A stretch of DNA of 64,000 bases from Plantago major. Lineage: Eukaryota; Streptophyta; Magnoliopsida; Lamiales; Plantaginaceae. Below the pieces are notes generated by a model. That model was not told the origin of the DNA. It did not search any database and was given only the letters and a program-made list of their open reading frames with translations. Location: contig CM048844.1 in NCBI GenBank assembly GCA_026545765.1, forward strand, positions 50,433,401 to 50,497,400. Reading direction: 5' to 3'. Shown here piece by piece: positions 34,690 through 44,739 of this stretch. A program made the translations under genes and the position numbers. Each line of letters opens with the position of its first letter. Positions within the stretch are counted from its first letter, which is position 1.

Positions 34690-34863
34690 GACGACTGAAT
34701 TACCAACTCGTACCAACAAGAGGATGTCGATAACGGTATATTATGTGTATTATAACTAGTTAGTAGTTGATAACACTTGAGTAATTATATGTGTTATTAT
34801 AATTTGTTCTGTATTATAATTGGTACTAACACATTTTATTGTATTTGTTACATGTTTTTGCAG
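34690..34863 (+). other. CACTA B intergenic or intron segment
   Basis: A short AT-rich stretch ending in a good acceptor (TTGTTACATGTTTTTGCAG) before the first recognisable exon of the second gene. The matching acceptor in A is at 37898. Confidence 0.6.
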
Positions 34864-36740
34864 ATGCATGACGAGACCACGCACTATTGCCCCCACACAG
34901 CCACCCGCATGATAGTGCTGGGTCGGGGATGAGGTTAGAGGAGGGGAGGGCTCAGTAGTCGTGGCAGTCTCGGATTCTGAGACCCCCAGGAGAGAGAAGA
35001 AGGCTCTACCGGTCAACCTGCAGACACATACTGGAGGGCGACCATGACGATTGTCCCTACCTCGTGTTTGATCCACTACATCCCAACGTCACGTGGAACG
35101 GCTTGCCTGTGATTTTTCCTGCTGGTCCTGCCAAGTAAGTATTATACATTCTTCTTAAATATGTAAAACATAACTTATGATAGTTGACAAGTATAAATTG
35201 TTGTACTAAAGTAATATATATTTGTTTCTTGTATCTTATACATTGACAACAGTTTATGGCCTCGGGAGGTCCACAACAAACTAGGTGACATCTTTCGGAG
35301 CAGGAGAGAGCCACCGGGGCAGGGTGGTGAGTGTTGGTCTCACATCTCAGACTGCATGAGGGCCGAGTACTTTGATGAGCTGAGGGTAAGTTAAAATATG
35401 ACATTCCTTTGTTTGTAATTATAATCGTTTTACTATGAGTGGTATGTTAGCCACTGTATGTGAGTGGTATGTTAGCCACTTTATTTGGGTGATATGTTAG
35501 TCACCATTGTGTTAGTAAAATTTAGGACAATGCGAGTGGTATGTTAGCCACTATATGTGAGTGGTATGTTAGCCACTTTATTTGGGTGATATGTTAGTCA
35601 CCATTGTGTTAGTAAAATTTAGGACAATGTGAGTGGTATGTTAGCCACTATATGTGAGTGGTATGTTAGCCACTTTATTTGGGGGATATGTTAGTCACCA
35701 TATATGTGATGTTGTTGTATCTTATTAAATTGATGTAACATGGTGACGTTATATATGTATTGACTTTGGATGTTGTATGAAATTGGGAATGTAGAAGGAG
35801 TACTTCATTCCCAGCAGGTTGATTCCACAGATCTGGCGTGTTTACGAGGATGGGATCTAAGCGATCTGAGGATATGGTGCATACTTGGAAGGCCATTCGG
35901 GATCGGGTGGCCCAATGCCTCCTGAGTTGATGCAGAGGTGGGCCCTTTGGGATGCCTCATTGGCCGAATCGATGTCTGGATAATGCCTACATCAATGTAA
36001 CGTAACTGAGTCTGATGCGGCAGGAAGGGCCGTTCACCACCTTGGGAGGCGATCTACTCTCACTGATTATTACCAATCGGTATGTATATATATGTTTTTT
36101 TTTCAATCTAGCATTATGTGTATGTATTGTGTCTCTGATTACTTGTGAGATGATAAATTGTTGACTATATATGTTGTTCAGATCTCACGGGGGGAGGTGA
36201 CATCCAAGTATGACATCTTCAAGAAGGCCTAGCAGAAGGGCGGGGTATGGACCGACTGCCGAGCCTCGTCTATTGCGGTATGTTTATGTTGCTTAAAGTT
36301 CATATTTGTACACTATTATAAAAATAGTAACTGATCATGATATCTGCTATTTACGATTTCAGGCTGAGTTTGATGCTCAGGTGGCGAGGCAGGAGGAAGA
36401 GATGGGTGATGTGTTGTCAACTGAACAAGTTGACAACATCTTCCTAGAGGTCAACAAACCGGACAGCAAAGGACGAATATATGGACTCGGGAGCCTTGGT
36501 TTGAGCTTGGCTAGTCCGGGGTGCTCCTCTTCATCATCCCAGCAGTCTAGACATCCGGTTTACACACAGGACCAGGTCTCGGAATCGGTGCAGGCGCAGG
36601 TCCGGGAACAGGTTGCAGCTCTAACTCAAGAGATGGAGCGGCACGTCAGAGAACAAAGGGAGGAGAACGAGTGCCTTCGATTACAGATGGAGCAGTTCAT
36701 GTCCCGGTTCGTCCAGCCTCCACCCCCGTCTGGTTACTAG
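34864..36740 (+). pseudogene. CACTA B second gene (Transposase_24-like, TnpA position)
   Basis: Exons, judged from donor and acceptor signals and from the copy in A: about 34864-35136, 35253-35387, 35793-36079, 36181-36279 and 36362-36740. Exon 2 has KLGDIFRSRREPP, exon 3 KEYFIPSRLIPQIW, exon 4 a variant of KYDIFKKA and WTDCRASSIA, and exon 5 a glutamate-rich coiled coil (FDAQVARQEEEMGDVLS, EQVAALTQEMERHVREQREE) that ends VQPPPPSGY. The pattern fits the plant Ptta/En/Spm family (Transposase_24), whose members act at the TnpA position. Exons 1 and 3 carry stops, and exon 4 has a TAG, so it is a pseudogene; exon 5 is intact. Confidence 0.8.
35437..35700. repeat. Intron minisatellite, about 107-bp unit, 2.5 copies
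   Basis: The unit holds GTGGTATGTTAGCCAC twice and GTGATATGTTAGTCAC once, each an imperfect palindrome, and a spacer ending TTTAGGACAATG. It lies in the intron before exon 3. A has a related array at 38456-38630. Confidence 0.85.
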
Positions 36741-36914
36741 TTATGTATATATACGTTCGGATTTATTATATTTACACTTGTTCGGATAATTTCTCCTGCT
36801 CCGGATATTACTTTATTTTATTTATCATTTATTGAAATATTTTCCGTATTATTGATTTATTATCGAACATTATATTGATTAAATAGGTGAACTACAAAAA
36901 ACAGGGATTAATAT
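36741..36914 (+). other. CACTA B 3' untranslated region
   Basis: AT-rich sequence with no coding signal between the second gene stop and the subterminal repeats. Confidence 0.5.
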
Positions 36915-37431
36915 GAAATAAATAGTGACAGATAGATAGTGACGGATTAACAGTGACGGAATAAATAGTGACAGATTAATAGTGACGGATTAACAGTGAC
37001 GGAATAAATAGTGACGGAATTAGTGACGAAATTTAAGATTCCGACACTAATTCCAATAATATATTGGGCGACGGATAGATACTATCCGTCGTCCAATAAT
37101 ATGTTGGGCGACGGATAGATTCTATCCGTCGTCCCATCTAGAGACGGATAGAATCTATCCGTCGCTAGATGGGACGACAGATAGAATCTATTCGTCGTTA
37201 TATTGGGCGACGAATAGTATCTATCCGTCGCCAATAATCGATTTTAAAAAAAAATAACAATAAAAAGTCAAATATGGTAATCCGTCGTCCAATCCGTCGC
37301 GAATTGGACGACGGATTATCTATCCGTCATCAAAGACCCAGTGGGGCGATGGAATTACTATCCGTCGCCCTAGATGGGGCGACGGATCGCTGGTCTGTAG
37401 CGACGGATCTATCAGTCGCTACAGACCAGGT
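36915..37431. repeat. CACTA B 3' subterminal repeats
   Basis: First a series of AGTGACGGATTA variants, then long alternating GCGACGGATAG and CTATCCGTCG units in inverted pairs up to the terminus. Confidence 0.85.
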
Positions 37432-37444
37432 TTTTTGTAGTGCA

Positions 37445-37843
37445 ATGAATCCCGATCGTTCATGGATGTACTGTCATACTGTTAATGGTAGAGTTCAATC
37501 TAGTTTTGTGGAAGGGGTTGAAGCCTTCATCGCATTTGCGATGACACATCCGGCTTGTATAAAGGGGGGTTGATAAAGTGCCCTTGCAAATTGAAAAAAG
37601 TGCAGAAACAATTAATATTTGACTCCTACAGTGGTAGTCGAGCACTTGAAACGTAATGGATTCCTGCCTGAGTATGAGGTATGGAATCATCATGGTGAGG
37701 AAGCAACACCGTCCATCACATATGAGCAATTTACGCAGCGTGGAAGGAAGAGGAAAAAATGAGCAACTTGGGGTCAAAGTACATCTAAATCTCATGCTTT
37801 TCATGACCGGGTCGAAGAAATGGTGTTTAATGCTTTTCAAAAT
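37445..37843 (+). pseudogene. CACTA A transposase N-terminal remnant
   Basis: It starts MNPDRSWMYCHTVNGRVQSS and contains GVEAFIAFAM, then after a 1-base frame change at a G-run near 37565, LIKCPC, and RNGFLPEYEVWNHHGEEA-like sequence, ending around EEMVFNAFQN. This is the Transpos_assoc domain only. It then jumps to the intron before the second gene; everything equal to B 31815-34810 is deleted. Confidence 0.85.
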
Positions 37844-37898
37844 GTATGTAGTTGTATACTAACACATTTTTCCTGTATTTGTTGCATGTTTTTGCAGA

Positions 37899-39678
37899 TT
37901 CCGCGACAGAGGCGACCCACATACCGTCCTCCCCCATGTAGCCAGTCAGGGGGTAGTCGAGGAGGGGGGTCAGACTCAGAGGAGCAGGGTAGTCAGAGCA
38001 GCCGGTCTGCGAGTCTTGAGACCCCACCTGGTTTGAGGAGGGGCTCGAATCCGATCTTCGGGAACTTAGAGGATGATGATTGTCCCTACACCGAGCTTGA
38101 GGTCGGGGCTCTTTGGAAAGGTAAGCCTGTGTTGTACCCACTGGGTAGAGACAAGTAAGTATTATGCATTCCTTTATATATATAGAACATAACTTAAGAT
38201 AATTTATGTCACATCATTGTTGTACGATACTAATTAATATTTGTTTCTTGTATCTTATACATTGATAACAGGTTATGGCCTTCAGATGCAGCCGCTAAAC
38301 TTGGTGACATCTTTCGGAGCAAGAGGGAGTCCCCGGGGGAGGGGGCGAGAAGTGGTCGTGCATCTCAGACCGGATGAGAGGCGAGTAATTTGATGAGTTG
38401 CGGGTAAGTTTAAATCTGACATTCCTTTATTTGTTGTTATAATCGTTGTTTTAATGTGAGTAGTATGTTAGCCACTGTTTGTGAGTGGTATGTTAGCCGC
38501 TGAACTTGGGTGATATGTTAGTCACCACTGTGTTAGTAAATTTTAGGACAATGTGAGTGGTATGTTAGCTAATATATGTGAGTGGTATGTTAGCCTCTAA
38601 ACTTGGGTGATATGTTAGTCACCATTGAATATGTTATGTTTTGTTATCTTATTAAATTGATGTCTCGGTTTACATTATGTAATTTGGATGTTGTCTGGAA
38701 TTGGGAATGTAGAAAAAGTACTTCATTCCCAACAAGTTGCTGCACCAGATATGGCCTTGTTTCCAGGAACCGCGGTCAGCCCGATACAAGGATATGGTTT
38801 GCACTATGAAAAAGATGTGGTGACAAAACAAATGGCCTGCATGGTGTGATGAGGAGGAGTGGGCGCTTTGGGAGGCCTACTGGACTCGTCCTAATGTCCA
38901 GCAGATTGCGGACCAGAACAGAGAGAACCGGCTGACTGAGCCGTCTGAGGGTAAAGGGGTGGCCATTCACCACTATGGGTCGCAAGCTGTTCTTACGCAT
39001 CACGTGAAATCGGTAAGTGTACATCTAAATAGTTAGTTTATTCGTAAATGTGTTTTGTGTTTAATTTCTACACCTTTAATGAGTTCCTAGCTAAATGTTT
39101 GCATATATATGTTCTTCAGGTGTCTTTAGGGGAGAAGAATACTTCCTTCAAGTACTTTAAAAGAGCCAAGCTGAAGAACGGCAGATGGGTTGACAGCAAG
39201 TCCGAGGCTATTGCAGTACGTTAATTTTGGTTAAAGTTCATAATTGTGTAGTACAAGTTATTTTGAAAAAACTGTAACTCATGATATTTGCATTTTACAG
39301 TTTCAGGCTGAGGTGGAGGATCAGATCGAGAGGCAGCAGGCCGAAGCAGGTGAGTTGCTGACAATTGAACAACAAAACAACATCTTCTTAGAGGTCAACC
39401 CAATGGATAGCAAAGACCGAGTATATGGAGTGGGGAGTCTCGGCCCTTTCTTGGCTACTCCTAGCTACTCAGCATCCCAGCAATCTAGACATCAGGTTTT
39501 CACACAGGAGCAGGTCTCGGAGTTGGTGCAGTCACAGGTTTCAGAACATGTTGCATGGCTAACAGAGGATATGGAGCGGCAAGATAGAGCACTACGGGAG
39601 GAAAACGAGCGTTTCGGGAACAGATGCAGGCTTTCATGTCCAGGTTCGAGCAGCAGCCACCCCCGTCTGGTAGTTAGA
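37899..39678 (+). pseudogene. CACTA A second gene (Transposase_24-like)
   Basis: Exons: 37899-38155 (PRQRRPTYRPPPCSQSGG, acidic DDDCPYTELE), about 38272-38403 (KLGDIFRSKRESP), 38712-39012 (KKYFIPNKLLHQIW), about 39120-39217 (SFKYFKRAKLKNGRWVDSKS) and 39301-39678 (FQAEVEDQIERQQAEAGELL, NNIFLEVNPMDSK, coiled coil). Exon 1, exon 4 and most of exon 5 are open; exon 2 has frame damage and a TGA, and the end of exon 5 is frameshifted (B ends in PPPPSGY, A does not). Compared with B exon by exon it is less damaged in exons 1 and 4. Confidence 0.8.
38456..38630. repeat. Intron minisatellite of CACTA A
   Basis: Two units of the GTGGTATGTTAGCC and GTGATATGTTAGTCACC repeat, the counterpart of 35437-35700. 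Confidence 0.8.
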
Positions 39679-40210
39679 TTTCAACTTGTTTTTTTCTGAC
39701 TTCTTACTTTAGACTATTACTGGTATTTCATTTCATTATAGATGGTTTGTTAACTTCTGTAGAATGATTGATTAAAACAATTTCATTATTCTAGATTTAC
39801 TATCGGACATTATATTTGTGAAATGGGTGAAATATGAAAACAGGCTGCAAAATATATAAAATAAAAAATCAAATCTGCTCAATTTAGCGACGGATAAAAT
39901 ATCCGTCACTAAAATCCAGTAATTTATAATTTAAAAAAACCGTCGCTAAATAGCGAAGGATTGTTTATTCGTCGCTAAATATCGCAATTTTTGTTTTGTA
40001 AAAATATGAAAAATCAGCTTTTTAGCGACGGATAATATCCGTCGCTAAAAAGTCAATGGTTTATCCGTCGCTAAATGCGTCGTGAATTAGGGACGGATAA
40101 ACTATCCTTCATTAAGCTTCCCGTGGGATGACGGCTTTTTTATCCGTCGATAAGGACTTAGCGACGGATCGGCACTGTTTAGCGACGGATCTATCCGTTT
40201 CTAAAACAAC
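39679..40210. repeat. CACTA A 3' untranslated and subterminal repeats
   Basis: AT-rich non-coding sequence to about 39887, then repeated AGCGACGGATAA and its reverse complement up to the terminus. Confidence 0.8.
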
Positions 40211-40224
40211 AGATTTTTGTGGTG

Positions 40225-41074
40225 GGGTAAATTCCCTAGGACTTCTGAAAGGGCTATGGCCATCAGGATGATTACTGAGGTACCAGTTGAGGTGACTGTT
40301 TCGGAGAATGAGAACCGTGTTGAGGTTTCAAAATAGGTTTTTTTAGCTTGCAGGTGTGCTTCGATAGTTCCGACTGTCGGTGAGGTAGAAGTGGAAGAGG
40401 CTAGAACTCCCGTTATTTCTGTTGAGGAGTTGGTTTCTGCACAGGAGGAAGATCATCCATTTATATTGAGCACTCCATAGATTGGAGTAGTTGAGGTTCC
40501 TGACCATGAAGAAGAAATCACAGGGAGCGAGATAGAGCAGCCTCTTAAAAAGAAGAGCTTCAACATCACAGTCGGTATGGGAAGTTCAAAAGTCACCGGG
40601 ACTTTAGATACATGAGCCATGGTTAATCTGATCCCATACAGTGTGTTTAATGGATGTGGCCTTATAGGTTTACAAGAGATGAAAGCTAAAGTTCTAATGG
40701 CGGATGGGTCGACTAGAAGACCAGTAGGATTGGCAAAGGGTGTCACGGTTAAATTGAATGGTGAGACTGTTATCACCAATTTTGTTGTGATGAAAGACAT
40801 CCTTGAAGACCAGAAGAAATGACCCGATACGATCCTTCTTGGCTGGCCATTTTTATTCGCCTCTAAGATGAACATTAGCGTTTTGAAACGCGTAGCAACA
40901 TATGAGGTGAACGGTAAGGTAGGAGAGGCAAAGGCATTAGATTTTTTGCCTTTGAATTTTATCTGGAAAGACTATGCTGCGGGGTTTGTTGGACCCCTTT
41001 ATATTTGTTCAAATGTGCAAGTGCAAGGAAATTCGAGCATGGGGAAGTCTAGTACCCATCGTCGTACTAACTAG
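40225..41074 (+). pseudogene. Second Athila protease region
   Basis: Continues gag after CACTA A (with the frame kept across the GGG duplication: KFPRTSERAMAIRMITEVPV). An acidic segment is followed by the retropepsin-like core: the D-T-G-A active site is changed to D-T-stop-A (TGA near 40612), then MVNLIPYSVFNGCGL, LMADGSTRRPVG, ILLGWPFLFASKMNI. Other stops are a TAG near 40333, a TAG near 40478 and a TGA near 40820. Pol would normally follow; here none does. Confidence 0.82.
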
Positions 41075-41997
41075 AGTGCGATAGTCAAGCTAGAGACTTG
41101 AAACAAGTGCTTCCCGGGAGGCAACCCGGGATTTACTTGCTTTTTACATAGCTTGCATATTGCATTCCCGTTTTTCTCATTACTGAAAAAAATGGAAAAT
41201 TCGACACTTGGCGCATGCCAGTGGGCACCTGGCGTACGCCTGGCGTACGCCAGCTATCCACCTAGTGACGCCAGCAGCATGACTGGCGTACGCCAGTCAC
41301 TCTTTTAAGTGCCCCGTCTCTTTTTTCCCCTCATTCTTTCTCCTTCGTCGTTTTTTCTTCTACTCTCCTCCTCCATAACCAAAAAGCTTCAAAAAATCTC
41401 CAATCTTCCTCTTTTCTCCACCAAACTTCGAGTTCTACCACTCATCGTGAAGCTTGCATCATCTAGGACATGATTTTGGCATTAAAAACTCCATTCATCC
41501 ACTATTTTTCCGGATTCATGGTAAAATCTTAAGAACCCTAACATTTTGCACTTTGGGGATTTTCAATTTTTGGCAATTGTTGAGCTTTCTTATGATATTA
41601 TCCTAGTACTTATCGTTCATTGATCATGTTCTAAGTAGTAATTGTTGCCAATTTTGTCGACTTCCATGTTATATGTAATTGGTGAATTGGGTGTTCATAG
41701 TTGGATTATGGTTGGGTGATTGGAGTTGATTTTGAGTATTCTAGTAGTTATGTTCACTTATTCAAAGTGTTTTGAGCTGATTATGGAATCATTTTGGTTA
41801 ATGTTCCATTACGTTGTACAAACTAGACTACTGTTTCTCTGCCTGCTGTGCTAATTTGATTAGTTGAGATATTCTGGCACTATGGTTTACACTCGTATCG
41901 CATGTGCTAAGGCTTAAATTTGCTCGACTAACAAATAGTTCACTTACCAGTCGCTCTCCATGTTGTGTTTCCCTCTGATTTTCATTTTCAAATCACT
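41075..41997 (+). other. Second Athila non-coding region where pol is missing
   Basis: It has no RT, RNase H or integrase signature. GGGAGGCAACCCGGG at 41118-41132, a motif commonly placed after pol in Athila elements, comes only 40 bases after the protease. Then come a GC-rich patch with palindromes (41229-41298), a TTC-rich leader-like stretch (41335-41410) with AGAACCCTAA, and AT-rich sequence up to the third ORF. Confidence 0.7.
41229..41298. repeat. GGCGTACGCC palindrome cluster
   Basis: CTGGCGTACGCCAG at 41240-41253 and the 18-bp perfect palindrome GACTGGCGTACGCCAGTC at 41281-41298, with a further CTGGCGTACGCC at 41229-41240. Related palindromes are found in each Athila LTR (2543, 25637, 46700). 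Confidence 0.85.
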
Positions 41998-42268
41998 ATG
42001 ACTCGCACTTGAGGGAGCAAACGCCCACGCGTAGAGACGAGATCTTCATCCAGGGCAGCGCAGCTGAACACCTATGCACCCAGCAAAGATGGTATTCTAT
42101 ACAAGACCGATTACAAGGTAGCTACGAGAGGCTTTATAGTCGAACGTTAGATCGACTACGGGGAGGATCCTGATCAGAATCCCAACATGTATTTATTGCA
42201 CCGACTGCTGACACGTAGGAAATGGTCTAAGGTGAACCAGAAATACACAGGGTATGACGAGGACTTGG
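41998..42268 (+). pseudogene. Second Athila third ORF, N-terminal part
   Basis: From the ATG at 41998: SSRAAQLNTYAPSKDGILYKTDYK, then NPNMYLLHRLLTRRKWSKVNQ, ending EDL at the copia 2 insertion (42269); it resumes at 44003 with VREFYVHFEDVVEA. A TGA near 42010 and a TAG near 42148 break it. It is the N-terminal part of the Athila third ORF (the plant transposon protein family often called Athila ORF2 or env-like). Confidence 0.75.
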
Positions 42269-42619
42269 TGTTGGTCCAGATAACGGCAAAGTAAAAGACT
42301 AGAGGGGGGGAGGGGGGTGAATAGTCTTTTAAAACTTTTGTCGATAAAAACTATTTCTCAGATATCTGAATAGATATCTGATACTTAGAATCAGAGCGCG
42401 GAAGACTTAATAAAGATAAGTGCGTAAAGCTTAAAGTGTGTGTGTGTGTTGCTGAAATGTAAATACAGAAAGGTAAATAACACAGCAAGTATAGTGGTAT
42501 CTGGAGGTGGCGTAATCCTCCAACTAATCCACTTCGGTCTATCAGAGACCTAGAATTTACTAGAACAGATAATTGAGTTCACCTTACAATAAACCTATTC
42601 TAAGATTCTTAACAATTGG

Positions 42620-42845
42620 TTCCCAACCAAATGTTCCCCCTGAGTTGTTCCCCGGCTTTCACAGCCAAGTACTTCCTGTACTCAGAAACCTTTGAGTTAT
42701 TCCCTAGCTTCCCAAGCTAAGTACTTCCTATACTCAATAACCTTGGAGTTATTCCTTAGTTTCCCAAATCAAGTACTTCCTATACTCCGGTAACCTTGGA
42801 GTTATTCCCTGATTTTTCAAACTAAGTACTTCCTGTACTCCACGA
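42620..42845. repeat. Tandem repeat within copia LTR, about 58-bp unit
   Basis: About four imperfect units, each with GTTATTCC, TTCCCAA and AAGTACTTCC followed by ACTC. Also present in the right LTR (60170-60380), where parts of units are missing. Confidence 0.8.
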
Positions 42846-43942
42846 TTATGGTGTTGGTTTTGGTTTGAGTTGTCAGATGAGCTTCTTTAATAACTTATTC
42901 AGTTATTCAGATAGCTCTGTGAATCAAGTATACTTAATACACTTTTCAATGTATGGTATCTTGTTCTTTTTACTGACCCAAGTCTTAGATAAATGTTCAA
43001 GAGAATGAATCTCAGATACTTGATCTTTCGTTTCAACTCTTTCACAGATAGCTATGCTTGTTTAGGATCAGGACACTTAGAACTTCAGTGTTACTCAAGA
43101 TCAAAAGCTTTGGTCGCAACAGAAAGCTTTGAGGATAAGTAAGTTGCTTTGAGAGAGTAAGATGTTCAGCGTTTTCAAAGTGTGTCGTGCGTCTCTTCAA
43201 GCAGTCTAAGTGTTGATATTTATAGATGAATTTGAGTGCCGTTTGAATAGTATCCGTTAGGCTCAAATTCAAACTATTGATATATCTGTGTATAGTACTG
43301 TAGCAGGCTTTGTCTTCTTCTTCAGAAGCTGTCGTTGCTTTTATTCAGACATCTCTGTCCGTGCATTAAATGCATTTACTATACTTTTTGTCCTGTAGTG
43401 CCAACGGAACTATGCTTTGTATCAGAGACTAGTGTTATCTGATTCTTTGCACGTCCTTATCTTCAATCTTCAGATACCACTTATATTGAAACAACTTTGT
43501 TTGCAATATATATTTCTCTTTCAGAAATGTGGTTAAAGCTCAAGGTATCTGAGAATAGATATTTGTGGACACTTTCCTTGTTTTCAGATAGGTCTTTTAT
43601 TTCTCAGATATCTCTTGTGACACAGTTTGTTTGAAACTATTCGTGTCTTCAAGATATCTGGCTAAGATATCTGAACAACAGTTTCAGCAATCTTGTGCAG
43701 TTTCTTCAAGTCTTCAATGTCGTTGATCTTGTTCTGCTTGGATGTCTTCTTCTTGGTCTTCTCTTCATAAAATAAAAATTACATTTTGAGACCTAACATC
43801 CTATACAAGATTAGCTAGACTATCATACTTAGTGAGTTTCCTCTTTTACAATGTTCAAGTGAACCAAGAGTACTAATCACCTTTCTGAGACTAAGATAAG
43901 TCATCATGTTGCTGATCAAAATCTAAACAGATATTTCTAACA

Positions 43943-44002
43943 AAATATCTAACAAATTTCCTAACAAATTTCCCAAGAAATTTCCCAACAAATTTCCCAA
44001 CA
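43943..44002 (-). repeat. Terminal 12-bp tandem array of the copia 2 LTR
   Basis: Five units of AATTTCCCAACA or close variants end exactly at the LTR end. Also at 61475-61534. Copia 1 ends in a single CTAACA without the array. Confidence 0.9.
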
Positions 44003-44739
44003 CTTGGTCCGTGAGTTCTATGTCCATTTTGAAGATGTTGTAGAGGCGAGTGCACGTTCGAGGAAAGGAGGTTTATTTCAACCCGGTTGCTATTTTTGAT
44101 TTCCTCCAGCTGCCTACTGTGAGTCCTAAGGGTACAACCATATTTGAGCACATTACGGATCCCTTCCTACCTATTCCCAGTGATGTTGCTGCAACCATAA
44201 ACCATGAATACGCTGAGTTCCCGATGGAAGAAAACTGGAAGATTGCCAGAGCCAACTTGTCAAAGAAAGCTAGGGTGGTCTGGAAGTGGATGGTCGGTTC
44301 TGTTTACCCCATCAAGAATGACGCATACTGTAGAGGATACGAGAGCCGGACTCTGCATGCCATCTTGGACAGGAAGTTTGTAGACCTTGGAACCATTCTC
44401 TTCGATGAGTTTGTGGCACAACAGATGAACAAGACGATGAGTCTCATTTTTCCTTGCATGATCACTGCTATGTGCAAGGCAGCAGGGGTTACAGTGCGCA
44501 TTACGGGCGGCATGGGCAACGTACTGAATGACGACTCTATCAGGCAGACCATAAGCGCCCATGAGAAGAATTATAGCGCTCTCTATGACAAAGCAGCTAG
44601 GCAAGCAACGGGTGTTCATCCACCTGTAAGGGATTCAGCAGGTCCTTCACATGCAACAACAGGTACTTCACATGCCACCGATGTCTTTGATTTCCAGGGA
44701 CTCCGTGGATATCTTGTTGGTCATTTTTGCGGCCTATGA
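44003..44739 (+). pseudogene. Second Athila third ORF, main part (first copy)
   Basis: Continuation after the copia LTR. After a frame change near 44045 it is open for 229 residues: VRGKEVYFNPVAIFDFLQLP, EENWKIARANLSKKARVVWKWM, SRTLHAILDRKFVDLGTILFDE, SLIFPCMITAMCKAAGV. These are the conserved blocks of the Athila third ORF family. There is no signal peptide or membrane span in this part. The copy lacks 27 bases found in the second copy at 62135-62161. The stop is at 44737-44739. Confidence 0.85.

Larger units (their letters stand above)
29506..37442 (+). mobile_element. CACTA element B (En/Spm) nested in A
   Basis: Termini CACTACAAGAA (29506) and TTTTTTGTAGTG (ending 37442) with 3-bp duplication CAA at 29503-29505 and 37443-37445. 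It is 7.9 kb, with subterminal GCGACGGAT repeats at both ends, a leader intron, a transposase gene and a second gene. It has the complete autonomous layout but both genes are damaged. Its insertion site is the A of the start codon of A's transposase. Confidence 0.92.
28261..40224 (+). mobile_element. CACTA element A (En/Spm), non-autonomous
   Basis: Termini CACTACAAGAA (28261) and TTTTTGTGGTG (ending 40224), flanked by a 3-bp duplication GGG (28258-28260 and 40225-40227). Subterminal regions hold many GCGACGGAT repeats in both orientations. Its own sequence is 28261-29505 and 37443-40224; element B is nested between. It keeps the N-terminal transposase exon and the second gene but has lost the Tnp2, DUF4218 and DUF4216 parts, so it depends on another element. 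Confidence 0.9.
42269..44002 (-). mobile_element. Copia 2 left LTR, 1734 bp
   Basis: TGTTGG to CCCAACA. Its right end is a tandem array of five 12-bp units (43943-44002). G-rich run at 42304-42317. About four units of a roughly 58-bp tandem repeat (each with GAGTTATTCC and AAGTACTTCCT) lie at 42620-42845. It is followed by CTTGG, so on its own it looks like a solo LTR in the Athila third ORF. Confidence 0.92.

Noticed and set aside
35437-35700. CRISPR-like or satellite DNA
   Set aside because: Lies wholly within a CACTA intron and has a counterpart in element A.
36888-36903. Extra CACTA-like terminus (CTACAAAAAACAGG)
   Set aside because: Aligns with ordinary internal sequence of element A at about 39830 (GGTGAAATATGAAAACAGG), has no partner and no target duplication.
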